DNA from: Ferroglobus sp.
Lineage (GTDB): Archaea; Halobacteriota; Archaeoglobi; Archaeoglobales; Archaeoglobaceae
DNA length: 8,255 nt
Assembly (NCBI GenBank): GCA_015520115.1
Contig: WAQS01000160.1
Coordinates: 1 to 8,255 of the forward strand
Reading direction: 5' to 3'
Shown here: piece by piece, positions 1 through 6,744 of the stretch
How the letters are laid out: every line of letters starts with the position of its first letter
Numbering within the stretch: position 1 is the stretch's first letter
The notes under the pieces: model-generated
Database searches by the model: none
What the model saw: the letters and a program-made list of their open reading frames with translations, nothing else
Told to the model about the DNA's origin: nothing
Position numbers and translations under genes: made by a program

Positions 1-27
1 ACACAACCTAATTATTCGCCAATTTTG

Positions 28-252
28 ATGAAGCTGAAAGAATTGGTGGAGGAACTTGAATTGTTTGAGAGGGAGAGAGTTCCGAACGACATCAGGATTC
101 TTGGCATAGCAACTTACATCCAAACTTCATCAACGAGGAGAACAGCAGAAATCATTTCTGATTCATCCCCGTCTAACGCAACAGTTTGGAAGTAGATAAA
201 GAAGTTTGAAGAAGAGCTACCAATTCAGCGGAGAGGAAACAGATTATAATAG
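28..252 (+). pseudogene. Decayed N-terminal fragment of an IS transposase (IS6-like, helix-turn-helix region)
   Basis: An open frame from the ATG at 28 encodes about 55 residues and is then cut by an in-frame TAG at 193-195, exactly where related transposases have a conserved Trp (TGG to TAG). Reading continues in frame through an IKKFEEELP segment to tandem stops at 247-252. The fragment contains STRRTAEIISD, a SNATVWK recognition-helix-like segment and the KKFEEELP continuation, which together resemble the N-terminal helix-turn-helix of small archaeal IS6-type DDE transposases. No DDE catalytic domain follows and I find no terminal inverted repeats. The frame is also open leftward to the window edge (no stop in 1-27), so the true start could lie outside. 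The family assignment rests on recalled pattern. That the gene is broken is seen directly. Confidence 0.6.
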
Positions 253-550
253 AATAAACAATCTCATCTGCTTCCAAGCGTCTTCCGAGAGGTATCTAAA
301 AACTATTCCCATCCTCTCAACGAGCACGAGAAGAACAGCATAGAGAAGCTCGAAGTATGACTGTACTTTTCGACCAATTTCCTTACAATTCCCAACCCCT
401 GTCACAGTTAAGCAAGTTATTTATAAATTTTCATTTTTTATCATTTTAAAATTTTCAGTGGAAATCTAAGTTAAACATAAATCTTGTATTTCCGAAAGAA
501 TTGGACTATGTTGCCCAAGAGTTTTAAACCGAGAGATTAAATTTGGTTTC
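253..550. other. Intergenic region between the transposase remnant and gyrB
   Basis: About 300 bp with no convincing gene. Positions 253-415 have mixed composition and are probably further debris of the decayed element or neighbouring DNA. A 53-codon frame on the minus strand (405 to 244, GTG start) is open but lacks an SD or a suitably spaced TATA box. Positions 418-458 are very AT-rich and contain TTTATAAAT at 420-428, which could act as a distal TATA box on either strand. The proximal gyrB promoter candidate lies at 522-529. No tRNA-like fold or CRISPR-like repeat is apparent. Confidence 0.6.
522..529 (+). promoter_or_regulatory. Candidate TATA box of gyrB (leaderless start)
   Basis: TTTTAAAC is centred about 26 bp before the GTG at 551, the spacing at which archaeal transcription would begin at or next to the start codon. 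No GGAGGTGAT-like ribosome site precedes the GTG, which fits a leaderless mRNA. The upstream BRE position (CCAAGAG) is only weakly purine-rich. The AT-rich block with TTTATAAAT at 420-428 is the alternative promoter and would give a leader of about 100 nt. Confidence 0.45.
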
Positions 551-2416
551 GTGGAAGACTACACAGCAGAGCAAATCGAAGTTCTTAGTGATTTGGAAGC
601 GGTGAGAAAAAGACCGGGAATGTACATTGGTGGAGTTGGAATTAGGGGACTTCATCACCTTCTATGGGAAGTTATCGACAATAGCGTCGATGAGCATTTA
701 GCTGGCTATTGCAGTAGAATAAAGGTCGTGCTGCACAAAGACGGAAGCGCAAGCGTCGAGGATGATGGGAGAGGAATTCCGACTGAGATGCATCCCCTCG
801 GAAAGCCGGCTTTGGAAATAGTGATGACTAAGCTCCACGCTGGAGGAAAGTTCAGTAAAAAAGCCTACAAAGTCTCCGGAGGTTTGCATGGGGTTGGTTT
901 GTCCGTTGTAAATGCGCTTTCTGAGTGGGTGGAGGTTGTTGTTAAAAGAAACGGAAAGATATACAGACAAAGATACGAGAGAGGGATTCCGGTAACTCCC
1001 CTTGAGGTTATCGGGGAAACCGATGAAACGGGAACTTACGTGAGGTTCAAACCTGACGAGGAGATCTTCGAAACGACCGAGTTTCGTTACGACATAGTGG
1101 CACACAGACTTAGAGAGCTTGCATACTTGAACAAAGGACTGAAACTCGAACTGTACGATGAAAGAAGTGGGAAAAAAGAGGAGTTCTACTCGGAAAAAGG
1201 CATTGTGGAGTTCGTGGAACATCTCAACGCAAACAGAGAAAAAATTTCCGACGTGATATACATAATCGGAGAAAAAAACGGTATCAGCGTTGAAGTTGCT
1301 CTGCAGTACACAAACACCGACTTCGAAACAATTCTTGCCTACGCCAACAACATACACAACGTTGAGGGAGGAACGCACATCGTCGGATTCAGAGCAGCTT
1401 TAACGAGGGCAATAAACGAATACGGAAAGAAAAACATCAAGAACTTCAAGCCGATAACTGGAGTGGACGTCAGAGAAGGTTTGACAGCTATAATCTCCGC
1501 TAAAGTTCCTGAACCTCAATTCGAAGGTCAGACAAAAACGAAGCTGAGCAACAGCGAAGTGAAAACAGCTGTGGAGACGATAGTTTACAGCGAGCTGATG
1601 AGATGGTTTGAAGAGCATCCGGATCAGGCCAACAAAATAATAGAAAAGTGCATATTGGCTGCCAAAGCGAGAGAGGCTGCGAAGAGAGCGAGAGACGTTA
1701 TAAAGAGAAGGGAGGAGGTAGCAACTCTTCCGGGAAAGCTTGCTGATTGTTCCTCAAGAAATCCGGAGGAAAGGGAGCTGTTTATAGTTGAAGGAGAATC
1801 TGCCGGTGGTTCGGCAAAGCAAGCGAGAGATAGAAGATTTCAGGCAATTTTACCGATAAGGGGTAAGATCATCAACGTGGAGAAAGCAGGTATGGTCAGA
1901 GTTCTGAAAAACGATGAGATAAAAGCGATTATAGCTGCCATAGGTGCTGGCTTCGGAAAGGATTTCGACATAAAAAGGGCGAGATACAAACGGATCATCA
2001 TAATGACCGACGCAGATATAGACGGAGCTCACATAAGAACTCTGCTGCTTACTTTCTTCTACCGCTACATGCGTCCGCTTATAGAGAACGGATACCTATA
2101 CATAGCCCAACCACCCCTCTACAGAGTTAGGAAGGGAAAGAAGGTTTACTACCTCTACTCCGACAAGGAACTGGAAAACCTGCTTAAGAGAATAGGAGAC
2201 GCTGAAGTTCAAAGATACAAAGGTCTGGGGGAGATGAATCCAGAACAGCTTTGGGAGACGACGATGGATCCGAAGAGAAGGATACTCATTCAAGTAACGC
2301 TCGAAGATGCGGCAATGGCAGAGGAAATCGTCTCGATCCTCATGGGAGAAAACACGGAAGACAGGAAGAAGTTCATAATGGAGCACGCCGCAGAAGTTAG
2401 AAATCTCGACACGTAA
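551..2416 (+). CDS. gyrB: DNA gyrase subunit B (type IIA topoisomerase ATPase/TOPRIM subunit)
   Basis: This is the ATPase subunit of DNA gyrase, which with GyrA introduces negative supercoils using ATP. The 621-residue product is the compact GyrB type without the large C-terminal insert of enterobacterial GyrB. The GHKL ATPase has E40 and N44 (Mg-ATP), DDGRGIP at 71-77 and the lid GGLHGVG at 110-116. The transducer carries the QTK loop at 327-329. The TOPRIM domain has EGESAGG at 414-420 (acidic E414), [12 protein letters not shown] at 435-446 and DADIDG at 487-492 (D487, D489). The C-terminal [20 protein letters not shown] begins at 554. The start is GTG at 551: no ATG, GTG or TTG lies between it and the in-frame stop at 467-469, and it matches the usual GyrB N-terminus ([20 protein letters not shown]). 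All catalytic residues are intact. gyrA is not in the window. In archaea gyrase is regarded as an ancient acquisition from bacteria. The DUF89 gene follows after 2 bp. Confidence 0.97.
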   Translation: MEDYTAEQIEVLSDLEAVRKRPGMYIGGVGIRGLHHLLWEVIDNSVDEHLAGYCSRIKVVLHKDGSASVEDDGRGIPTEMHPLGKPALEIVMTKLHAGGKFSKKAYKVSGGLHGVGLSVVNALSEWVEVVVKRNGKIYRQRYERGIPVTPLEVIGETDETGTYVRFKPDEEIFETTEFRYDIVAHRLRELAYLNKGLKLELYDERSGKKEEFYSEKGIVEFVEHLNANREKISDVIYIIGEKNGISVEVALQYTNTDFETILAYANNIHNVEGGTHIVGFRAALTRAINEYGKKNIKNFKPITGVDVREGLTAIISAKVPEPQFEGQTKTKLSNSEVKTAVETIVYSELMRWFEEHPDQANKIIEKCILAAKAREAAKRARDVIKRREEVATLPGKLADCSSRNPEERELFIVEGESAGGSAKQARDRRFQAILPIRGKIINVEKAGMVRVLKNDEIKAIIAAIGAGFGKDFDIKRARYKRIIIMTDADIDGAHIRTLLLTFFYRYMRPLIENGYLYIAQPPLYRVRKGKKVYYLYSDKELENLLKRIGDAEVQRYKGLGEMNPEQLWETTMDPKRRILIQVTLEDAAMAEEIVSILMGENTEDRKKFIMEHAAEVRNLDT

Positions 2417-2418
2417 CT

Positions 2419-3279
2419 ATGAGGATCGCCGCTAAATGCCCGGCCTGTTTGCTGAACAGGGTATATCTCGAATGCAAGATAGCTACAAAAGACCAGAGTA
2501 AGATAGAAAAAGCCGTCGGAGAAGCTCTCAAAATTCTAAGCGAGGAATACGAAAAGAAGGGCATCAACGCCTTAATAGCCACAAAAATCCACAGGAGGGT
2601 TTACGAGGTTCTCGGAGTTGAAGATCCGTACAAGCCTCTAAAAGATAGAGCGAACGCTGTTGCAAAGGAAAACCTACCCTTCGTTGAAAATTTCATTTCG
2701 AAACTTTCAGATAAGTTCTACGGAGCTGTTGTAGCAAGCATAATCGGTAACGCCTTCGACTACGGGGTTCTGGATCACAAAGTCGAAGAGGGCAACTTCA
2801 AAACGTACTTCCTTAAAATGTTTGCAAAAGGGCTGGCTATCGACAACACAAAGGAAATCAAAGATCTCTCCAAAGGAAGGGTTGTCTACGTGACTGACAA
2901 CGCTGGGGAAATATTCTTCGATTACTTACTGATAAGAGAAATTAAGAAGATCTCGGAGAGAGTGAGCGTTGTTGTTAGAGGAAAACCGATACTCAGCGAC
3001 GCGACGATTGAGGATGCGAGACTTGCCGGAATAGATAAAGTTGCTGATGAAATACTTCCAAACGGAGGGGAGATCGGCATTGATGAGGAACTACTCCCTG
3101 AGGAGACGAAAAGTAGAATAGAGGAGGCTGATATAATCGTGGCTAAGGGTATGGCTAACTATGAATGCCTGTCCGAATCAAGGTGGGAAAGCATCGCTTT
3201 TCTTTTAACTGCCAAGTGCGAACCGGTAGCGAGGGATATAGGAGTCAGCGTCGGCAGCATGGTGGCGATGCTGAAATGA
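2419..3279 (+). CDS. DUF89 (damage-control phosphatase family) metal-dependent protein
   Basis: A 286-residue product of the DUF89/ARMT1-like family, proposed to be metal-dependent phosphatases that remove harmful or damaged phosphometabolites. Its own substrate cannot be read from sequence. Visible signatures are an N-terminal CPAC (C7, C10), VTDNAGEIFFD with the metal-ligand pair D160-N161, RGKPILSDATIEDA with D194 (third likely ligand), AKGMANYE at 242-249 and LLTAKCEPVARD with K266. These follow the order seen in the short archaeal/bacterial subfamily with the N-terminal CxxC, and the length is normal. The ATG at 2419 starts 2 bp after the gyrB stop without a clear ribosome site, suggesting translation by coupling or reinitiation from gyrB. 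The stop overlaps the start of the cysteine-rich gene (ATGA), so the three genes are probably one transcript. Family membership is firm. The phosphatase role is family knowledge and the pairing with gyrB may be incidental. Confidence 0.88.
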   Translation: MRIAAKCPACLLNRVYLECKIATKDQSKIEKAVGEALKILSEEYEKKGINALIATKIHRRVYEVLGVEDPYKPLKDRANAVAKENLPFVENFISKLSDKFYGAVVASIIGNAFDYGVLDHKVEEGNFKTYFLKMFAKGLAIDNTKEIKDLSKGRVVYVTDNAGEIFFDYLLIREIKKISERVSVVVRGKPILSDATIEDARLAGIDKVADEILPNGGEIGIDEELLPEETKSRIEEADIIVAKGMANYECLSESRWESIAFLLTAKCEPVARDIGVSVGSMVAMLK

Positions 3280-3764
3280 GGGAAGAAGCCCTGAAAGACT
3301 TGATTTCTGCAATTTTCGGGATGAAGAAGGGAGAATGCGAGTACTATCCCTGCCACTTCGAAGGGCAGGATTGCTCTCTCTGCTTTTGTCCCTTTTATCC
3401 GTGCCTATACAACGCTTTTGGGAGGCTTAAGGACTTTAAAATATGGAGCTGCATGGAGTGCACGTGGATTCACGAGAAGGAAAATGTGGAAAAAGTTGTT
3501 GAATACTTTTCGTTAATTCCCGTCCAAAAAATAGCTGAAATGAGCTGGGTTGAGTTAAACAAAGCCTTTCAAAAAATTGTATTCGGTGAGGAGGTTTGGG
3601 AGGAAGTAAACGGAGTTTACTCTTTACTAAGAATGAATGAAGGTTTGGGGAGCGAGCTGATAGATGTCAGAATCGAGAATTACAACATAGCCGAAGTTAG
3701 AAGAATAAACAGAGTTGAAGATGCGAAATACGTTCTAACTCTCTACGATCCCGGTTTTGATTAA
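3276..3764 (+). CDS. Cysteine-rich metal-binding (zinc-finger-like, PF04071/COG2158-type) protein with C-terminal extension
   Basis: A 162-residue protein with eight cysteines packed into residues 21-62: C21, C26, C33, C36, C38, C43, C59 and C62. The pattern C-x4-C, DCSLCFCPFYPC, then WSCMECTWIH matches the 'cysteine-rich small domain' family, thought to bind metal (zinc or possibly an Fe-S cluster); its biochemical role is unknown. The usual domain is about 70-80 residues. The roughly 90 residues after it, largely charged and helix-prone then beta-like, I do not recognise. The ATG at 3276 overlaps the DUF89 TGA (ATGA) and has GGTGGCGAT at 3261-3269, a good match to the archaeal ribosome site GGAGGTGAT. 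An upstream in-frame ATG at 3165 would lie deep within DUF89, without this site or family similarity. The last 30 bp overlap the 3' end of egsA on the other strand. The stop is TAA. Confidence 0.82.
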   Translation: MREEALKDLISAIFGMKKGECEYYPCHFEGQDCSLCFCPFYPCLYNAFGRLKDFKIWSCMECTWIHEKENVEKVVEYFSLIPVQKIAEMSWVELNKAFQKIVFGEEVWEEVNGVYSLLRMNEGLGSELIDVRIENYNIAEVRRINRVEDAKYVLTLYDPGFD

Positions 3765-4811
3765 AACGAGCTCAAGTTCTTCTTTACTTGGATTTACGTC
3801 CTCTAAGATCGTGTACCTTTTCTTTCTGATTCTCTTGGCGTAAATTAGGGCTTCGAGGACTTGTTCCTTGGTCAAGTTTAGCTCCTTTGCAGTCGTCGGC
3901 ACCTGAGCTTTTTCAAGAATTGTCTTTATAGCCTCCCAATCTCCCGTTCCGTAGTACTTTTGGTGGAGGTACTCCATTATTATCGTCCCTAAAGCTACTT
4001 GCTCTCCGTGTACTCCGCTTCCGTACCCAAGATAGTCCAAAGCGTGGCTGAATTTATGTTCTGCTCCGCTTGCCGGTCTGCTTGACCCGGCTATAGCTAT
4101 CGAAACTCCGCTCAAAATCAACCCTCTAATGAGCTTTTCCAGAGTTGTCAAATCGTCCTTGAAATTTACGCTCTCCAAGTTGAGCATGAGAGTGGAAGGA
4201 AGATAAGCCATCGAAGCGGCAACTTCGTTATACTCCTCATCAATTTTGTCTCTCGCAAGTTTCCAATCTTTGACGGCGGTGATGTTAGAGATTAAATCTC
4301 CGAAACCAGCCCTAAGGAATCTTATCGGACTGTTTCTCAAAATTGTCAAGTCCGCCAGAACGGCAGTTGGAGGGTTGACGGAAATTGAAACGGGCTTACC
4401 GTTCTCTTTAAAGCTCGCGACCGGCGAAGCAATACCGTCGTTTGACGCTAAAGTTGGGATGCTTATAAAAGCAACATTAAGTTCGGTAGCGATTACCTTC
4501 CCCACATCTATTACCTTCCCTCCGCCAACCCCCACAACGGAATCGATATCGGTGTAACCCAAAAAAAGTTCAATCCTCCTAACCTCGCTCATCGTAGCCT
4601 TTTCAACGAAAACTTTCTCAACAATATAATCGGCTATTTTCTCCTCGATTTTCGCTCCGACAACTTCATAAGAGTTTTTTCCAGTTAGGAAGAGAGTACT
4701 GTTTAAGTTGAAGGAATCGAGAATATCTTTAACTTTTTTCCTTGAAGTCTCGCTAACCTCAACATAGTAAGGAAGTTCAACAATTCTCGTGAGTTCGGTT
4801 TTGTATTTCAT
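3735..4811 (-). CDS. egsA: NAD(P)-dependent sn-glycerol-1-phosphate dehydrogenase
   Basis: This cytoplasmic enzyme reduces dihydroxyacetone phosphate to sn-glycerol 1-phosphate, the stereospecific backbone of archaeal ether lipids. It belongs to the zinc-dependent glycerol dehydrogenase/iron-alcohol dehydrogenase superfamily. The 358-residue product is close to the usual length of about 350. It has a Rossmann-type N-terminal part with GVGGGKVIDVGK (94-105), PTLASNDGIASP (119-130), GFGDLISN with D172, SSRPASGAEHKFSHALD (243-259) with H252, and SGVHGEQVA with H268. D172, H252 and H268 are the expected zinc ligands and all are present. The ATG is preceded by AGGAGGG. The gene stands alone, about 150 bp downstream of the ligase on the same strand, and ends tail to tail with a 30 bp overlap with the cysteine-rich gene. 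Bacterial AraM enzymes are relatives, but the archaeal context makes EgsA the natural call. Confidence 0.95.
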   Translation of the reverse strand: MKYKTELTRIVELPYYVEVSETSRKKVKDILDSFNLNSTLFLTGKNSYEVVGAKIEEKIADYIVEKVFVEKATMSEVRRIELFLGYTDIDSVVGVGGGKVIDVGKVIATELNVAFISIPTLASNDGIASPVASFKENGKPVSISVNPPTAVLADLTILRNSPIRFLRAGFGDLISNITAVKDWKLARDKIDEEYNEVAASMAYLPSTLMLNLESVNFKDDLTTLEKLIRGLILSGVSIAIAGSSRPASGAEHKFSHALDYLGYGSGVHGEQVALGTIIMEYLHQKYYGTGDWEAIKTILEKAQVPTTAKELNLTKEQVLEALIYAKRIRKKRYTILEDVNPSKEELELVLIKTGIVES

Positions 4812-4813
4812 GA

Positions 4814-4820
4814 CCCTCCT
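4814..4820 (-). promoter_or_regulatory. Ribosome binding site of egsA
   Basis: On the minus strand AGGAGGG ends two bases before the ATG at 4811, a strong match to the archaeal 16S 3' end. It fixes the egsA start and implies that its mRNA has a leader. An AT-rich TATA-like stretch at 4833-4844 is too close (about 27 bp from the ATG) to give such a leader, so the working promoter is probably further upstream. Confidence 0.75.
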
Positions 4821-4896
4821 ACAATTCGAAAGTTAATAAAAATTAAGGTGCTATCACAAGTCCCTCACTCAAACGTCAAAAATCGCAAACAGGCTT

Positions 4897-4913
4897 TCTA
4901 AACTTTCTTTAGA
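4897..4913. repeat. 6-bp inverted repeat upstream of egsA
   Basis: TCTAAA and TTTAGA arms (4897-4902 and 4908-4913) flank a 5-bp spacer CTTTC; the match is perfect over six bases. It sits in the roughly 150 bp between egsA and the upstream ligase gene, about 85 bp before the egsA ATG. On the minus strand the left arm forms part of GAAAGTTTAGAAA, which could be a BRE/TATA. It may be a regulator site for egsA or chance in AT-rich DNA. Confidence 0.3.
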
Positions 4914-4933
4914 TACGGTGAACTGCTACGCTC

Positions 4934-4954
4934 AAAAGAAAAAATGAAAAATTG
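4934..4954 (-). terminator. T-rich transcription terminator of the acyl-CoA ligase gene
   Basis: Just after the ligase TAA the minus strand reads AATTTTTCATTTTTTCTTTT, several clustered T runs and no needed hairpin, as expected of archaeal oligo-T termination. It separates the ligase transcript from egsA. Confidence 0.55.
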
Positions 4955-4959
4955 GGAGT

Positions 4960-6642
4960 TTACTTCTGCTGCTTCTGAGCCTCTCTCTCCCTCAACACTC
5001 TTCTTAGCAGCTTGCCCGTCGCAGTCCTCGGTAGCGGCTCTGTTGTGAACTCGATTATTCTCGGCAGCTTGTACTTGGCTATGTGCTGTTCAAGGAACTT
5101 GAGGATGTCCTGCTTAAGCTCCTCACTCGGCTCATAGCCTTCTTTGAGCCTTATGATCGCTTTAACGAGCTGTCCTCTGATTCCTTCTGGATCCGGAACT
5201 CCGATGACAGCACACTCAGCCACAGCCGGGTGCTGGCTTAACGGCTGCTCGATTTCATCGGGACCGATTCTGTATCCAGAGGACTTGATGAGATCATCGT
5301 CTCTCGACACGAAATAGATGTATCCGTTTTCGTCTCTTCTGACGAAGTCACCAAGGACGTTCCATCCGTTTTTGACGCTCTCCTTCTGCTTCTCATCAAG
5401 AGGTCTCGTCGGGTGGTTCCAGTACCTTATTCCAGTCGGACCCTTTATGTAGAGATTTCCGACCTCGTCGGGCTGGCATTCTTTTCCAGTCTCAGGATCA
5501 ACTATTCTGACTGTATAGCCCGGCACCGGCCAACCGATGCTTCCCGCAACAGGCTTGGGAGCGACTGTGTTGCTTATGCAGATGTGAACCATTTCCGTAG
5601 CTCCAAGGGATTCGTAGATTGGCATTCCGAACTTCTCCTGCCACTTCTTGGCAGTCTCAGCACCAAGAGCTTCTCCTCCTCCGGTGCAAAGTCTCAGGCT
5701 TGAAAGGTCGTACTTCTTCAGATACTCGTCAAGGTTTGGATTTGCGAGAATCATTCTGTAAGCAGTTGGCAAAGAGCTGAAGACGGTTATGCCGTGCTCT
5801 TCAACGAAGCGGAAGAAGTTCTCAACGCTGAATCCTGGCCAGATGCTTGTAGCAGCTCCGTGGAAGTAGGGAATAAGGCATCCGTTACCGTAACCCATGG
5901 CGAAGCTCACTGGAGCCGGCCCCCCAACGACGTCATCTTCGGTGAGTTTCCAAACGTATTTTCCTACTAAGTAAACCGACGAAAGAACATTCTCAACAAA
6001 GTGCACGCAACCCTTCGGCAAACCAGTCGTTCCGCTTGTGTAGAGAATCACAGCCGGCGTTCCAAGCTCTAATGGAACCGGATCGAACTTGCTGCTCTGC
6101 TTGTAAATTTCGTTGAACGAAACGAACGGCTCTTTCAGATCTTCTTTTTCGGTAACGATGACTTTCTCGACTGTCTTAAGTTCCGGAACGCTCTCCTCGA
6201 CAGCCTTAAACGTCTTGTCATCTCCAGTTACGAAGATTGCCTTTATCTCAGCGTTGTTTGCAACGTGTACGATTTCCTTTTTAGCCCACATCGGGTTGAG
6301 AGGGACGGGAATCGCTCCGGCTTTCATTATTCCGAAGTTCACCGCCACAGCTTCCGGCATGTTTCTCATTCTGAAACCTACCCTGTCGTACTTTTCAACT
6401 CCAATTTCCTTGAGGAAGTTTGCAACCTTGTTGCTCAGTCTGTAAAGGTCTCTGTAAGTAACTCTTCTATCCTCAAAATAGATAGCAACTTTTCTTCCCC
6501 TTCCTTCCTTTATGTTTCTGTCGAGAATCTCCTCAGCGAGGTTCAGCTCTTTTCTATCCCCTATGTACTGCTGCACTTCATCCGGAATAATAATGTCCGG
6601 CCAAGTCTCCTTTGGCACGACATACTTCATTATGTCTGTCAT
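4960..6642 (-). CDS. AMP-forming acyl-CoA ligase, anthranilate/benzoate-CoA ligase-like
   Basis: An adenylate-forming enzyme that converts a carboxylic acid, ATP and CoA to an acyl-CoA, AMP and pyrophosphate. The 560 residues cover the full two-domain fold: P-loop-like YTSGTTGLPKG (201-211), A4/A5 region with PVSFAMGYGNG (244-254) and YESLGATE (343-350), ribose-binding D432, hinge region SRDDDLIKSSGYRIGPDEIE (446-465) and catalytic K544 in PRTATGKLLRR. The ligase appears intact. The N-terminal PKETWPD..IPDE..YIG, the GYGNG segment, SLGATEMVHI and KGPTGIRYW recall the 2-aminobenzoate-CoA ligase group within the benzoate-CoA ligase relatives. The substrate therefore may be aromatic, but a medium-chain or branched acid is equally possible and no aromatic-degradation neighbours are present. 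I take the ATG at 6642 because a BRE/TATA lies 26 bp before it (leaderless). ATG 6630 is an internal alternative. It probably forms a single-gene transcript. Confidence 0.88.
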   Translation of the reverse strand: MTDIMKYVVPKETWPDIIIPDEVQQYIGDRKELNLAEEILDRNIKEGRGRKVAIYFEDRRVTYRDLYRLSNKVANFLKEIGVEKYDRVGFRMRNMPEAVAVNFGIMKAGAIPVPLNPMWAKKEIVHVANNAEIKAIFVTGDDKTFKAVEESVPELKTVEKVIVTEKEDLKEPFVSFNEIYKQSSKFDPVPLELGTPAVILYTSGTTGLPKGCVHFVENVLSSVYLVGKYVWKLTEDDVVGGPAPVSFAMGYGNGCLIPYFHGAATSIWPGFSVENFFRFVEEHGITVFSSLPTAYRMILANPNLDEYLKKYDLSSLRLCTGGGEALGAETAKKWQEKFGMPIYESLGATEMVHICISNTVAPKPVAGSIGWPVPGYTVRIVDPETGKECQPDEVGNLYIKGPTGIRYWNHPTRPLDEKQKESVKNGWNVLGDFVRRDENGYIYFVSRDDDLIKSSGYRIGPDEIEQPLSQHPAVAECAVIGVPDPEGIRGQLVKAIIRLKEGYEPSEELKQDILKFLEQHIAKYKLPRIIEFTTEPLPRTATGKLLRRVLREREAQKQQK

Positions 6643-6656
6643 GTAAAACAGTTTAC
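6643..6656. repeat. Inverted repeat between the TATA box and start of the ligase gene (possible operator)
   Basis: GTAAA (6643-6647) and TTTAC (6652-6656) are a perfect inverted pair around a 4-bp spacer, ACAG. It directly abuts the ligase ATG and lies between TATA and the predicted transcription start. A dimeric repressor bound here would block RNA polymerase, so control by substrate or product is a plausible inference. The arms are short, so chance is possible. Confidence 0.35.
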
Positions 6657-6664
6657 TTGAACCG

Positions 6665-6679
6665 ATTATAAAGTTTGCG
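6665..6679 (-). promoter_or_regulatory. BRE/TATA promoter of the acyl-CoA ligase gene
   Basis: The minus strand reads CGCAAAC followed by TTTATAAT, close to the archaeal BRE plus TATA pattern. The TATA centre lies about 26 bp before the ATG at 6642, which places transcription initiation at or next to the start codon. No ribosome site precedes the ATG, so the mRNA is predicted to be leaderless. Confidence 0.65.
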
Positions 6680-6707
6680 AAAATTTATCGTGAATGTTCA
6701 GCTTCCC

Positions 6708-6715
6708 TTAAAAAA
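6708..6715 (-). terminator. Oligo-T terminator downstream of the DUF1614 gene
   Basis: About 30 bp after the DUF1614 stop the minus strand has a run of six T (GTTTTTTAAG), upstream of the ligase promoter. This is the only T run in the roughly 100 bp gap and is a reasonable archaeal terminator for the PRC-barrel/DUF1614 unit. Confidence 0.4.
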
Positions 6716-6744
6716 CTTCCAGTAAGCTCAGATTAAATATAGAC

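Noticed and set aside
698..1378. 226-codon open frame on the minus strand inside gyrB
   Set aside because: It lies wholly opposite intact, motif-rich gyrB, is rich in Phe, Ser and Val as antisense frames are, and shows no family features.
3165..3275. Upstream extension of the cysteine-rich gene to an ATG at 3165
   Set aside because: It would overlap the conserved end of DUF89 by over 100 bp, has no family similarity, and the ATG at 3276 has a ribosome site and an ATGA overlap.
6265..6660. 131-codon plus-strand open frame opposite the start of the ligase gene
   Set aside because: It is antisense to a clear coding region and its translation has no recognisable domain; it would also run through the ligase promoter.
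6701..6720. Possible hairpin GCTTCC...CTTCC near the DUF1614 terminator
   Set aside because: The two halves are a direct repeat (CTTCC twice), not an inverted one, so no stem forms.
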